Shown here: piece after piece, positions 25,438 through 33,570 of the stretch
Numbering within the stretch: the stretch's first letter is position 1
Layout of the letters: every line of letters begins with the position of its first letter
Assembly (NCBI RefSeq): GCF_000582685.1
Contig: NZ_KK073768.1
Span: 4,441,801 to 4,505,800, forward strand
Length of the DNA: 64,000 nucleotides
DNA from: [Scytonema hofmanni] UTEX 2349
GTDB taxonomy: Bacteria; Cyanobacteriota; Cyanobacteriia; Cyanobacteriales; Nostocaceae
Direction: 5' to 3'
The notes under the pieces: model-generated
Told to the model about the DNA's origin: nothing
What the model saw: only the letters and a program-made list of their open reading frames with translations
Databases searched by the model: none
Made by a program: the position numbers and the translations under genes

Positions 25438-27126
25438 ATGGTAATTCTTCATCGGCTTTCAGATTTCATCGACAATTATACAGTTAGCAACTTCGTTCCT
25501 AGCTATTATTATCAAGGGCGCGGTTCTGGTGGCGAACTTCTCAAACTACCCCGCACTTCATTGGTAGAAGCGATCGCACATAAATTAATGGAACATCTTG
25601 CCCAAAATGACTTATACTGTCGTGAAGGTAAAATGTATGGAATACTATTAGTAGAACTACCATTAGGCGAACAACGGATAATAAAAGCTTTCTCCGGTCT
25701 TCTCAATGGTAATAGCATAGTTGAAGGCTGGGTTCCACCAATTGCCGGAAGAGATCAAGTAGCTTTAGAAGAAGCTCGCACATTGGCTGAATTGGAAGCA
25801 ATCAAGCAAGAAATTATCAATTTAAAGCAACTTCCCCAAAGGCAAGAATATGAAACCCTTAAAAGCGAGTTTGATATTAAGTTGCACTCCCTGAGCGATC
25901 GCCATCAAAATTATAAACAGCAACGACACGAAAAACGTCAGATACTCTGGGAAACTTTGACGGGAGAAGCTTTAATAATTGCCCTTGAACAACTCGATGA
26001 AGAAAGTCGTCAACATGGAATTGAGCGACGACACCTGAAACGCTTACGAGATGAAACTTTGCAACCGCTGAAGTCGATAATTGAAACCGCAGACATACAG
26101 ATTCGCGAACTTAAACAACAGCGCAAACAACTATCTCGCCAACTTCAGGCAGAGATGCACGCAACTTACACCCTAGTGAATTTTCTAGGGCAATCAAAAT
26201 CATTACAGCAATTAATACCAGATGGCTTACCCACTGGAACGGGAGATTGTTGCGCCCCAAAACTGCTGCACTATGCGGCAACACATAACCTCAAACCTTT
26301 AGCAATGGCTGAGTTTTGGTGGGGTGCATCCTCTACACAAGACAAAATCCAGGGAGAATTTTATGGTGCTTGTGCGGAACGCTGTCAGCCAATGATGGGG
26401 TTTTTGCTGTCAGGATTAAGACCTAACCCCCCAGCCCCCTTCCCTACTAGGGAAGGGGGAGAAATTTATCCCCTCTCCTTGCAGGAGAGGGGTAGGGGAG
26501 AGGTCTTGATTCTTTATGAAGACGAATGGCTGATTGCAGTAAATAAACCTCCAGGACTGCTTTCTGTGCCTGGTCGTTATCACGATCGCCAAGATAGTGT
26601 CTTGACTCGCTTGCATCATTTGTTACCTGATGGCATGGCGATCGCATCTGTGCATCGTTTAGATCAAGAAACATCTGGGATACTTTTGCTAGCACGCGAT
26701 CGGATTACTCATCGCCAACTCAGCCAGCAGTTTCAGCAACGGCAAATTCACAAAGTTTACGAAGCGGTACTTTCCGGTTTGCTGACAATTGATCAAGGTA
26801 TAATTGAATTACCATTATGGGGAGATCCGCAAAATCGCCCATATCAGAAAGTCGATGAACGCGGCAAATTCAGCTTAACTCACTACCGGGTAATTGCGAG
26901 GGATAAAGACTATACTCGCGTAGAATTTATACCAATTACCGGACGCACCCACCAATTGAGAGTTCATGCAGCCGATGTTAGAGGACTTGGGATGACAATA
27001 TTAGGCGATCGCCTTTATGGATGCCTAAACAACGCAAATCGCTTACATCTGCACGCAAGAGAACTTCGCTTTCAGCATCCGCAAACCGGACAAACTATGC
27101 ATTTACAAGCAAATACACCGTTTTGA
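25438..27126 (+). CDS. RluA-type RNA pseudouridine synthase with long N-terminal extension
   Basis: 562 residues. The C-terminal ~200 residues are a RluA catalytic domain: LIAVNKPPGLLSVPG, the catalytic Asp in HRLDQETSGILLLARD (D409), GRTHQLRVHAA and LGDRLYG. The N-terminal ~325 residues contain a coiled-coil region (about 110-250) and the GDCCAPKLLHYAA / FWWGAS blocks seen in a cyanobacterial/proteobacterial subfamily of long RluA enzymes. Residues about 328-357 (RPNPPAPFPTREGG and SLQERGRGE) are encoded by a palindromic repeat inserted in frame between the two parts. Modifies uridine in rRNA or tRNA; the site is unknown. The start at 25438 fits conserved sequence; no strong ribosome site is visible. 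Confidence 0.9.
   Translation: MVILHRLSDFIDNYTVSNFVPSYYYQGRGSGGELLKLPRTSLVEAIAHKLMEHLAQNDLYCREGKMYGILLVELPLGEQRIIKAFSGLLNGNSIVEGWVPPIAGRDQVALEEARTLAELEAIKQEIINLKQLPQRQEYETLKSEFDIKLHSLSDRHQNYKQQRHEKRQILWETLTGEALIIALEQLDEESRQHGIERRHLKRLRDETLQPLKSIIETADIQIRELKQQRKQLSRQLQAEMHATYTLVNFLGQSKSLQQLIPDGLPTGTGDCCAPKLLHYAATHNLKPLAMAEFWWGASSTQDKIQGEFYGACAERCQPMMGFLLSGLRPNPPAPFPTREGGEIYPLSLQERGRGEVLILYEDEWLIAVNKPPGLLSVPGRYHDRQDSVLTRLHHLLPDGMAIASVHRLDQETSGILLLARDRITHRQLSQQFQQRQIHKVYEAVLSGLLTIDQGIIELPLWGDPQNRPYQKVDERGKFSLTHYRVIARDKDYTRVEFIPITGRTHQLRVHAADVRGLGMTILGDRLYGCLNNANRLHLHARELRFQHPQTGQTMHLQANTPF
26418..26507. repeat. 90-bp palindromic element inserted in frame in the pseudouridine synthase gene
   Basis: Ends AAGACCT (26418-26424) and AGGTCTT (26501-26507) are inverted. 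Inside are two hairpins, CCCCCTTCCCTA/TAGGGAAGGGGG and CCCCTCTCCTTGCAGGAGAG plus GGG. Length 90 bp equals 30 codons, with no stop in the reading frame. Confidence 0.8.
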
Positions 27127-27169
27127 TAATATTGTAATAGTTATGCCTCAAGGGATAGGAGAGAAGAAT

Positions 27170-27601
27170 ATGTCTAATCTTAGTGTTGTCAAAGGTAGCT
27201 GCCTGTGTAGAGCGGTAAGCATATCCACGACAAATATGAGCAATCTCGTGGGAGCTTGTCATTGTAATATGTGTAGAAAGTGGGGCGGAGGAGCTTTTTT
27301 AGCCGTTGAGTGTGGCTGTGATGTTAGTTTTGAGGGTGAAGAAAATATCGGCGTTTATCAATCTTCCGAATGGGCAGAACGTGGATTCTGTCAGAAATGT
27401 GGTAGCCATCTATTTTACAGATTGAAACAAAATAACCAATACTTCGTACCTGTTGGACTCTTCGATAATAGCGAAGGTCTTATTTTCGAGCATCAGGTTT
27501 TCATTGACGAAAAGCCCGAATATTACTCTTTTGCCAATGAAACTAAGAATATGACAGGAGCAGAGCTATTTGCACAGTTTGCACCGACATTAGAGAACTA
27601 A
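27170..27601 (+). CDS. GFA-domain (CENP-V/GFA) zinc protein
   Basis: 143 residues from the ATG at 27170, chosen because AGGAGA lies seven bases upstream; an ATG at 27143 would add nine residues and has no such site. The GFA zinc-binding pattern is complete: GSCLCRAV, then ACHCNMCRKWGGG, then GFCQKCGSHLFYR. Members include putative glutathione-dependent formaldehyde-activating enzymes, but most have no proven activity. It is followed 25 bp later by an acetyltransferase gene on the same strand, so the two may be co-transcribed. Confidence 0.9.
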   Translation: MSNLSVVKGSCLCRAVSISTTNMSNLVGACHCNMCRKWGGGAFLAVECGCDVSFEGEENIGVYQSSEWAERGFCQKCGSHLFYRLKQNNQYFVPVGLFDNSEGLIFEHQVFIDEKPEYYSFANETKNMTGAELFAQFAPTLEN

Positions 27602-27626
27602 TAACTTTAACGTTCAAGAAGTTGTG

Positions 27627-28130
27627 ATGAACCTACGAGCTGCCACCTCTGCTGATTTGGAACTGCTGCAACACTGGGATGAGCAACCTCACGTAATTTC
27701 CTCAGACCCTAATGATGACTGGGGTTGGGAAGTAGAACTTGACCGCACTCCCGATGGTCGGGAGCAATTGATAGCCGAAATCGATGGTCGTCCCATCGGA
27801 TTTATCCAAATCATCGATCCAGCGCTTGAGGATAGCCATTATTGGGGTGATATTCCAGAGGGTTTTCGTGCCATTGACATCTGGATTGGAGAGGAGAACG
27901 ATTTGGGTAAAGGGTATGGAACGAAAATGATGCAGCTTGCACTTGCCCGATGTTTCGCTGACCCGGTTGTGACGGCTGTACTCATCGATCCACTTGCCAG
28001 CAATACCCGCGCTCACCGCTTCTATGAACGTCTCGGCTTCCAATTTGTCGAACACCGACGGTTTGGTGACGATGACTGCTCCGTTTATAGCCTGAACCGA
28101 ACAGATTGGCTCCATGAAAGCGTTGGATGA
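27627..28130 (+). CDS. GNAT acetyltransferase, AAC(6')-like
   Basis: 167 residues from ATG at 27627; a GTG one codon earlier is also possible. Motifs are those of the AAC(6')-Ib-related GNAT branch: LRAATSADLELLQHWDEQPH, YWGDIPEGFRAIDIWIGEE, the acetyl-CoA loop DLGKGYGTKMM (R/Q-x-x-G-x-G/A-like, here GKGYGT) and the C-terminal NTRAHRFYERLGF. In free-living bacteria such proteins are often of unknown substrate, so drug modification should not be assumed. It probably shares a transcript with the GFA gene. Confidence 0.87.
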   Translation: MNLRAATSADLELLQHWDEQPHVISSDPNDDWGWEVELDRTPDGREQLIAEIDGRPIGFIQIIDPALEDSHYWGDIPEGFRAIDIWIGEENDLGKGYGTKMMQLALARCFADPVVTAVLIDPLASNTRAHRFYERLGFQFVEHRRFGDDDCSVYSLNRTDWLHESVG

Positions 28131-28184
28131 TATTCAAGTGCCTAAAAAATTGCCTTTCTAGACGTTCATAATTTGCCCTTTTTG

Positions 28185-29408
28185 TTAAACCTTATCCTTT
28201 GCAGGTGGTGTTATACCACTCTTATTTAAACCTGCATCGATTTTCTTCAATAATATAAAGTCCTCCTCCGGCAAAGGATAACTATTACACTGCTTTTCTA
28301 AAAACGAGAATGCTTGTCTAAACTGATACGGCTGTGCTTTAATTGGTGCGTCAAAGTGACAAGGTATAATTTCCTGAAAGTCCCAAGTAGCAATCTTATC
28401 AGCCCATTCGATAGTTTCTTTGGGTGCGCGATTGAGAATGAGAGTCTGTAAAATTGGCGCCACAAACAAACGACCTTCTCCGCGCAGTGCATCAAATGAC
28501 TGTTTCCAATTTTCTTTCCATTGAAAGGGAAACAAGCCAAAATAAGCTTTTTTTGAGCGTTCCGGTGCTTTGAAGGCATTGCGAAACACTTCACCCCATG
28601 CGGGTACTTCCAGCACCGCAGGTTGAAAGTATAAAGCAAATAACGAGATGCGCTGCCATCCTTTACGGCGGTTTAGCTGATTGTCGGCAACGATATCAGT
28701 CGCATTGTCTTTAGCATGAAACAGTAAAGGATATGGATCTAATTGTACGATCGCCGGCGGATCTTCTGGTACAGAAACAACTGAATCGGTGACAAGCAGA
28801 GTATGCGATCGCTTGTGAAAAAATGCAACTTCGGCAAACTTACCCGGTCCCAAATGAATCGGACCGAGTATGGCATAATCAAAATCCTTCGCAAAGGGTG
28901 CTAAACTGCTGTCTTCTGGAAGAAATGAAGTACGTTTATAAGGCAAACCCAGCCAACTTAATGGCAGATTTAGTGGGAAACTCCACTGCTCTGGAGCCAC
29001 AAATATCTCTGCATTCCCAAAGCATCTGGCAAACGGACCGACAAAAACTTTGTGTTCTAGTCCAGAAATAGTTGGCAGAATGATATACTTAACATCGCCG
29101 TGGTGTTTCACCAACTCTTTAACTAGCCGGATACATTCTGGGGTGGGTGCGATCGGTGCATAAACCAGTAAACCACCTTCATCCAGCTTTACAACCGTCA
29201 TGCGAATCGGCACAACAACATAGAAAATCCCCTGAAGCTGGTCGAAAGTCCAAATTGTGTCTTTAACCACTTCCTTGCGGATTGTTCGGCGTCTACCATA
29301 CGGGTAAAGTGGCAAAGTGAACCAGAAAGACCATGAAAAGTCTCTCGGATGAATCTTTTGTGCGTTTATATCATCATCAGCCACTTTGCGACCCCTTGCA
29401 AATGCCAA
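28185..29408 (-). CDS. DUF4336 protein (metallo-beta-lactamase-like fold)
   Basis: 407 residues. After an N-terminal stretch with FWFTLPLYPYGRRRTIRKEV, a beta-rich core starts with MTVVKLDEGGLLVYAPIAPT and continues KYIILPTISGLEHKVFVGPF and TLLVTDSVVSVPEDPPAIV, the layout of DUF4336 proteins, common in cyanobacteria and plants. The usual HxHxDH zinc motif is not present, so hydrolase activity is doubtful. No signal peptide. It is transcribed alone and converges with the acetyltransferase gene. Function unknown. Confidence 0.88.
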   Translation of the reverse strand: MAFARGRKVADDDINAQKIHPRDFSWSFWFTLPLYPYGRRRTIRKEVVKDTIWTFDQLQGIFYVVVPIRMTVVKLDEGGLLVYAPIAPTPECIRLVKELVKHHGDVKYIILPTISGLEHKVFVGPFARCFGNAEIFVAPEQWSFPLNLPLSWLGLPYKRTSFLPEDSSLAPFAKDFDYAILGPIHLGPGKFAEVAFFHKRSHTLLVTDSVVSVPEDPPAIVQLDPYPLLFHAKDNATDIVADNQLNRRKGWQRISLFALYFQPAVLEVPAWGEVFRNAFKAPERSKKAYFGLFPFQWKENWKQSFDALRGEGRLFVAPILQTLILNRAPKETIEWADKIATWDFQEIIPCHFDAPIKAQPYQFRQAFSFLEKQCNSYPLPEEDFILLKKIDAGLNKSGITPPAKDKV

Positions 29409-29527
29409 ATACTTAGACTATTTCTATTTAATCTCTAGAAGTTGGAGTTTAGCAAATTTTTAAGGTAATAATTTTCAAGTATAGTAATAGTGTATTAAAT
29501 CAGTGTTGTATTTTTTCCTAAAAAGCT

Positions 29528-30429
29528 TTGGCATACGATAATATCTGTCGGTATCTTACATCTGAATACCCGTTAGCTTTTGTGCAATGGCTGCTTAATA
29601 CCGCAACCGAGATTAAAGTTTTACCTACCGAGTTAAGCCTTGAACCGATTCGGTCTGATGCTTTGTTTCAAGTTAGGACTTACGCACTCGTTACGAGAAA
29701 ACAAGACTTTGAGATTGCTTCCTTGCGTCGCAATGACGGAAATACGTAGTGCGTGCGTAAGTCCTACAAGTATCAGAACTTAATATAATTTTACACTTAG
29801 AGTTCCAAACTGTTCCGGCTTCCAAACTTCCCTTGAAAGTACGGATGCTCGATTATTGGCTGAGAATATATCGTAAATACGAGTGTCCAGTTGAACAGGT
29901 GGTTATTTTCTTAAGGCAAACAAATTCACCTGCTATCTATGATGACGAACTTGCAGTTAGGAATACAAGGCATAAATTTCGGATTATACGTTTGTGGGAG
30001 CAAGACCCAGAACCGCTTCTGAATAATCCTGCACTACTACCTTTAGCAGTTTTGGCTAAAACCGATGCTCCAGAAACTTTGCTTGAACGAGTTGCCGCGC
30101 AGATAGATAGAATTGAAGAAGGAGAACAGAAGCAGAATATTTCCGCTTGCGTAGAATTGCTGGCAAGCATAAAGTTCAACAGACAAATAATTCGACAATA
30201 TTTGACGGAGGAACTAATGATCGATTCACCGCTTTATCAAGAAATATTACAAAAAGCTAAGTTAGATATTTTGACACGCCAGCTTTCGCGGCGATTTGGT
30301 ACGATTACCCCAGAAATACAACAACAGCTTATTTCGCTCTCTGCTAATCAGCTGGATGCTTTGAGTGAAGAATTATTCGACTTTACCGCAGTGTCAGACT
30401 TGGCTACTTGGTTACAAAATCAGCAATAA
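29528..30429 (+). pseudogene. Rpn/DUF4351-type nuclease gene interrupted by a 93-bp MITE
   Basis: The 5' part (TTG start at 29528) reads NICRYLTSEYPLAFVQWLLN and ELSLEPIRSDALFQ, the N terminus of the Rpn family of recombination-promoting nuclease/transposase-like proteins. It is broken at 29674 by an element and resumes after 29771 as VSELNIILHLEFQTVPASKL, then RMLDYWLRIYRKYECPVEQV, ending with a DUF4351-like tail (LDILTRQLSRRFGTITPEIQ). Removing the 93-bp element and one 5-bp target duplicate restores one frame of 267 codons. As it stands, stops in the element end the first part after 73 codons; the second part could start only at ATG 29848, giving a C-terminal fragment lacking catalytic residues. 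Confidence 0.88.
29674..29766. mobile_element. 93-bp MITE with 14-bp terminal inverted repeats and 5-bp target duplication
   Basis: Ends TAGGACTTACGCAC (29674-29687) and GTGCGTAAGTCCTA (29753-29766) are perfect inverted repeats. CAAGT flanks both sides (29669-29673 and 29767-29771) as the target duplication. No coding capacity, so it must be moved by a transposase encoded elsewhere. A decayed start of a similar element (AGACTTACGCAACTGG) lies near 18726. Confidence 0.92.
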
Positions 30430-30525
30430 GCTCAAATAATATCGCATTCTCTTTTATCAGTTAATTCACTTAGTTTAAAATATATTTTGCTTTGGTCTTA
30501 TAAATTAGGTTGCCGTTTTCAGGAT

Positions 30526-31212
30526 TTATCGCCATATAAATGAACGTAATAAACGAGAGCAGGTAGTTTTAAGCGAAGCACATCGGCGATAAGTTTTGCG
30601 GACAACATCGAGGACAAAGTAGGGTATTCGCAGCTTTATTGGAGACAAGAAGGGGCGATAAAACCAGTAATATGCTCTTTTGAAGTTATTCCACTTTGAG
30701 CAATTCTCCTGATGGAGGAAGTCGGAAATATCTACAACTAGTCCTTTACCTTCGTGCATCATTACATTGCGTCCGTGGATATCATGGGGGTAAAGACCGC
30801 GCCCACGAGCATAGTCTAGCGCCTGGTCGATGTCTTCTATAACCTTTTTAGGGATACGTATACCACGGGGGATGCAGTCGTAGAGAGTTACACCATGCAA
30901 CCGTTTGAGCACTAAGAAGTTTTCTAGGGCATACAAACACTGAGAAAAAGCTGGGTGTGAACCCAAGCGTCGGTAAACTTCCACTTCCTCTTCAAAGCCC
31001 GGTCGTCCTGGCGCGTAAGTTTTCACCACATAGTTTGGAAAATCGGGGTGATAAACAACTGCGGCGTAATTTCCCTTTCCCAAAACTTTCCAAGGGTCAG
31101 GTAGAGAATAGACTTTCACCGGATCGTGGGGATCGACGCTCTCAATCTGCAATCCTGGTAATAGGTCTTGGTGGATAATCTCAATCAGCCGATCAATCTG
31201 TGATTTATCCAT
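30526..31212 (-). CDS. Small protein-kinase-like protein
   Basis: 228 residues, much shorter than a full eukaryotic-type kinase. Visible elements: a glycine-loop-like VLGKGNYAAVVYH (43-55), an invariant-lysine strand NYVVKTYAPG (K64), FLVLKRLHGVTL as hinge, a catalytic loop YPHDIHGRNVMM (D144, N149), and the metal-binding Asp in VVDISDF (D161). The loop HDIHGRN resembles Rio/APH-like rather than Hanks-type kinases. The C-terminal part (about 170-228) is basic and aromatic. No membrane helix. Substrate unknown. The gene is single, converging with the interrupted Rpn gene. Confidence 0.78.
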   Translation of the reverse strand: MDKSQIDRLIEIIHQDLLPGLQIESVDPHDPVKVYSLPDPWKVLGKGNYAAVVYHPDFPNYVVKTYAPGRPGFEEEVEVYRRLGSHPAFSQCLYALENFLVLKRLHGVTLYDCIPRGIRIPKKVIEDIDQALDYARGRGLYPHDIHGRNVMMHEGKGLVVDISDFLHQENCSKWNNFKRAYYWFYRPFLSPIKLRIPYFVLDVVRKTYRRCASLKTTCSRLLRSFIWR

Positions 31213-31365
31213 ATAGGATAAGTATAGGTTTGCCCTGGAGATAACTTCAATAAATTATCCCACCCAGCTTAACTGTCGTTAATTTTAAGGTTAAACATTT
31301 TACATTAGTTAAAAAGACTAAATCGCGATCGCCCATATGCTTAACCTGCATTTGTATATGCAATG

Positions 31366-31459
31366 GCTTTAGGCGTATAAATTAATTATGCGTTGCCCAT
31401 AATCCTTGTAAAGACGTAGCACTTGGTAGTCTCTACATTCTTTTTCACACCTATGTCTA
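31366..31459. repeat. MITE-like element, family A
   Basis: Contains TAGGCGTATAAATTAATTAT and GCGTTGCCCATAATCCTTG, an imperfect GTAAAGACGTAGC hairpin, and the right end CACACCTATGTCTA (31446-31459), the inverse of the TAGACATAGG end seen at 18452. The first few bases of the left end are degenerate (GCTTTAGG). Confidence 0.65.
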
Positions 31460-31613
31460 GTGGTCTGTCCCATTAATTTTGAGGGATAAGAGAACGAACC
31501 GCATTCGCGCAGCGTCTCGTTAGAGAAGGACGCAAAGAACGCGAAGTTAAGAGGTAGAGAAGGGAAATTTCAAAACTGATTCACCTATCAAAACTTTTGC
31601 GACAGACCACTAG
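31457..31613. repeat. MITE-like element with GTGGTCTGTC ends and TA flanks
   Basis: CTAGTGGTCTGTC (31457-31469) and GACAGACCACTAG (31601-31613) are perfect 13-bp inverted repeats. If the element proper is GTGGTCTGTC...GACAGACCAC it is flanked by TA on both sides, as in IS630/Tc1-mariner-type insertions. Its first bases overlap the end of the family A element. No open frame of note. Confidence 0.75.
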
Positions 31614-31628
31614 TCTTAACTTCTACTC

Positions 31629-31880
31629 CTAATTTTTAACTTCAGCCGAGTAACTGCTAAACTCGTTTGCCCGTGCGGTATGTACCAAAGTCCAGCCTGC
31701 TTTCAAAAGCTTTTGGTAAGTTGCCCAACCCAAAGAACCGCCTTCTATTTTATAATCGGCTACTGCATATTGCGGAAAAGCTGTGTAAGGACGCCACGGT
31801 TCATGGGGTGCAGTCTGCAAATGTAAAACTTTCTGTCCATCGCCGCCAAACTTAGATAACCAGCACATTTGTCGATGCAT
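31629..31880 (-). CDS. Small hypothetical protein
   Basis: 83 residues. A GAGGAG ribosome site sits seven bases upstream of the ATG at 31880, and codon use is ordinary, so I think it is real. The sequence (MHRQMCWLSKFGGDGQ, then HLQTAPHEPWRPYTAFPQYA and GSLGWATYQKLLKAGWTLVH) is Trp/Tyr/His-rich and has no signal peptide or membrane helix. I do not recognise a family. It stands alone between MITEs and a gap of nearly 300 bp. Confidence 0.65.
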   Translation of the reverse strand: MHRQMCWLSKFGGDGQKVLHLQTAPHEPWRPYTAFPQYAVADYKIEGGSLGWATYQKLLKAGWTLVHTARANEFSSYSAEVKN

Positions 31881-32177
31881 GGCAAACTCCTCGTATTTGA
31901 TTTAAAAGCATAATGGCAGACTTATGTCAAGTCTAACCTCACCCTTGTGGGGTAATTTTTCTTTGCCTAGTTTTCGCTCTTAGCATGTCGAATTAAATAC
32001 TTCGACGAATCTCTGCTATTAACCATAGATGCAGGGCGCCCCAAAGCTACGAAGAAAACAGTGATAACAAAAATCTTTCCCTAGAGTTTTCCAAGGTAAG
32101 ATTTCTCTAATGTTATCTGCGGTTTTCCTAAGTGTATGTATTAGAAGCTACTATTTCTTCAAGAAAATTAATCAGCG

Positions 32178-32768
32178 TCAAAATGATGCAGCATACAACT
32201 TGTCACCGACAATGGCGCGAATTTGTGTTACTAGCGAATTGTAGACAAAGTCAGATAATGCAGGTTCAGCGGGTTGCAAGTTAATTGTCTCTGCCAAATC
32301 AATCCATGATTTACAGCCACCGTATTCTCGACGATAGGGAATTTCTTGCACTTTGGGTAATTTGTAAGTTCGCAGCAACAGAATGTAAAGGGGTTGACGC
32401 GCTTTCCATATCAGGCGATCGCTAATAAAATACTCATTCCATATATGAAATGGCAGTAACGCTTTGACAATTGACTCGTCACTAACCGGTAAAATATCAG
32501 TAATTTCTGCCCAACTAGCGATCGCCACTGTTTCTGGATGCCAACCAGATGTCACTGGCTGTACATATGAGCCATACTCAGCTTTCAGCATAAAAGACTG
32601 TTGATGTTCAGAAGTTGGGTACAGCAAAATCTCCTCATGGGCAACTCGGAAACGTCCACCTTGTTCATGAATACCGCCTTTACGTAGTAACATAATCGTT
32701 TCGCCCTGTTCTAAGGCGTTGACGGCAACTGCCCATTCTTTGAGAGCATGGATTGTAGTTTTTGGCAT
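32178..32768 (-). CDS. DUF1802 family protein
   Basis: 196 residues, the normal size of the family. Key blocks are the N-terminal HALKEWAVAVNALEQGETIM, LLRKGGIHEQGGRFRVAHEE, LLYPTSEHQQ and WHPETVAIASWAEITDI. DUF1802 proteins occur widely in cyanobacteria and some archaea and resemble nucleotidyltransferase or endonuclease-like proteins, but no activity is established. Single gene. The gap of about 300 bp downstream (31881-32177) shows nothing I can name. Confidence 0.88.
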   Translation of the reverse strand: MPKTTIHALKEWAVAVNALEQGETIMLLRKGGIHEQGGRFRVAHEEILLYPTSEHQQSFMLKAEYGSYVQPVTSGWHPETVAIASWAEITDILPVSDESIVKALLPFHIWNEYFISDRLIWKARQPLYILLLRTYKLPKVQEIPYRREYGGCKSWIDLAETINLQPAEPALSDFVYNSLVTQIRAIVGDKLYAASF

Positions 32769-33570
32769 AAATACTTACTAGTGTTTTAATCGATTGACTA
32801 ACAGTTATAGTACGTTTATTCTCGCTACCTGGCGTAGACGTGTATGCAGCCGCGAGTCAAGAAACATCGCTCTTTTAACAATAGAAAATCAACTCAGTTA
32901 CAAATGATGGAGAACTTAATCAATAATCCTGCCAAAGCGCTATTTATTTCTGTTATCTATGGAAAAATTACCAGATTAACATAATAACATTTTTTTCAAA
33001 ATATATATCTGAAGAAGTACTAATAGGATCAAGAGACGAAAAAACAATTGTGTTACCAAGTACAACTTAATTTTACTTTCGCTTTGTTTTTATTCCAAAT
33101 GCAATTCAGGCAAAATTCACGCCTAAAAAAATAATTCCAAACATCTAAATATATCTAGAGATATTATTCACTTTAGGGACAGCAAAAGAAAATGCCGAGG
33201 TGAGAAACTGACGTAGTTAATTAAGCTGAATTACTTTATCTAACTCTATAGGCATAATTGAGCAAATATGATAGATTTTTGGATTTCATATTAGGAGATA
33301 AAATCAGAATGTATGCATAAAATAAAAAAGCCTTATCACTCAGTAATTAGGGCTTGCTGAATGAATGTGTAATCTAGTCCAGATAAGGGGTTTAAGCCTT
33401 TTTTCACCAAACAAGTGCACTTGTTTAACATCTAGAGTCTCAAAACCCTTGCACAATCAAAGCGCGATCGCTAGGTAAAGAAAGGAAACTGAGCAACGAA
33501 ACAACCATTTTGTAACCTGTGTGGCTTCTAGATTCGCTTTAAAGACTTATTCAGCAAGCCCTAATTAAAC
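32769..33570. other. Intergenic region with a 222-bp MITE at its end
   Basis: The first ~570 bp is AT-rich without a coding frame or a repeat I can identify. The last part is the element at 33345-33566, which reaches within five bases of the aldo/keto reductase start codon. Confidence 0.55.
33345..33566. mobile_element. 222-bp MITE with AATTAGGGCTTGCTGAAT ends
   Basis: AATTAGGGCTTGCTGAAT (33345-33362) and ATTCAGCAAGCCCTAATT (33549-33566) are an 18-bp perfect inverted pair; the outer AATTA/TAATT may be a palindromic target duplication. GGGCTTGCTGAAT-type ends recall IS4-related transposons of cyanobacteria (family recalled, not verified). An internal palindrome AACAAGTGCACTTGTT lies near 33410. 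No transposase frame. Confidence 0.85.

Larger units (their letters stand above)
31213..31628. other. Intergenic region made largely of two adjoining MITEs
   Basis: After about 150 bp of AT-rich sequence upstream of the kinase-like gene, a family A element (31366-31459) and a TA-flanked element (31457-31613) follow directly on each other. No coding frame. Confidence 0.6.

Noticed and set aside
27627..28130. Aminoglycoside resistance determinant
   Set aside because: AAC(6')-like sequence is common among housekeeping GNAT proteins of environmental bacteria; no mobile context or resistance neighbours.
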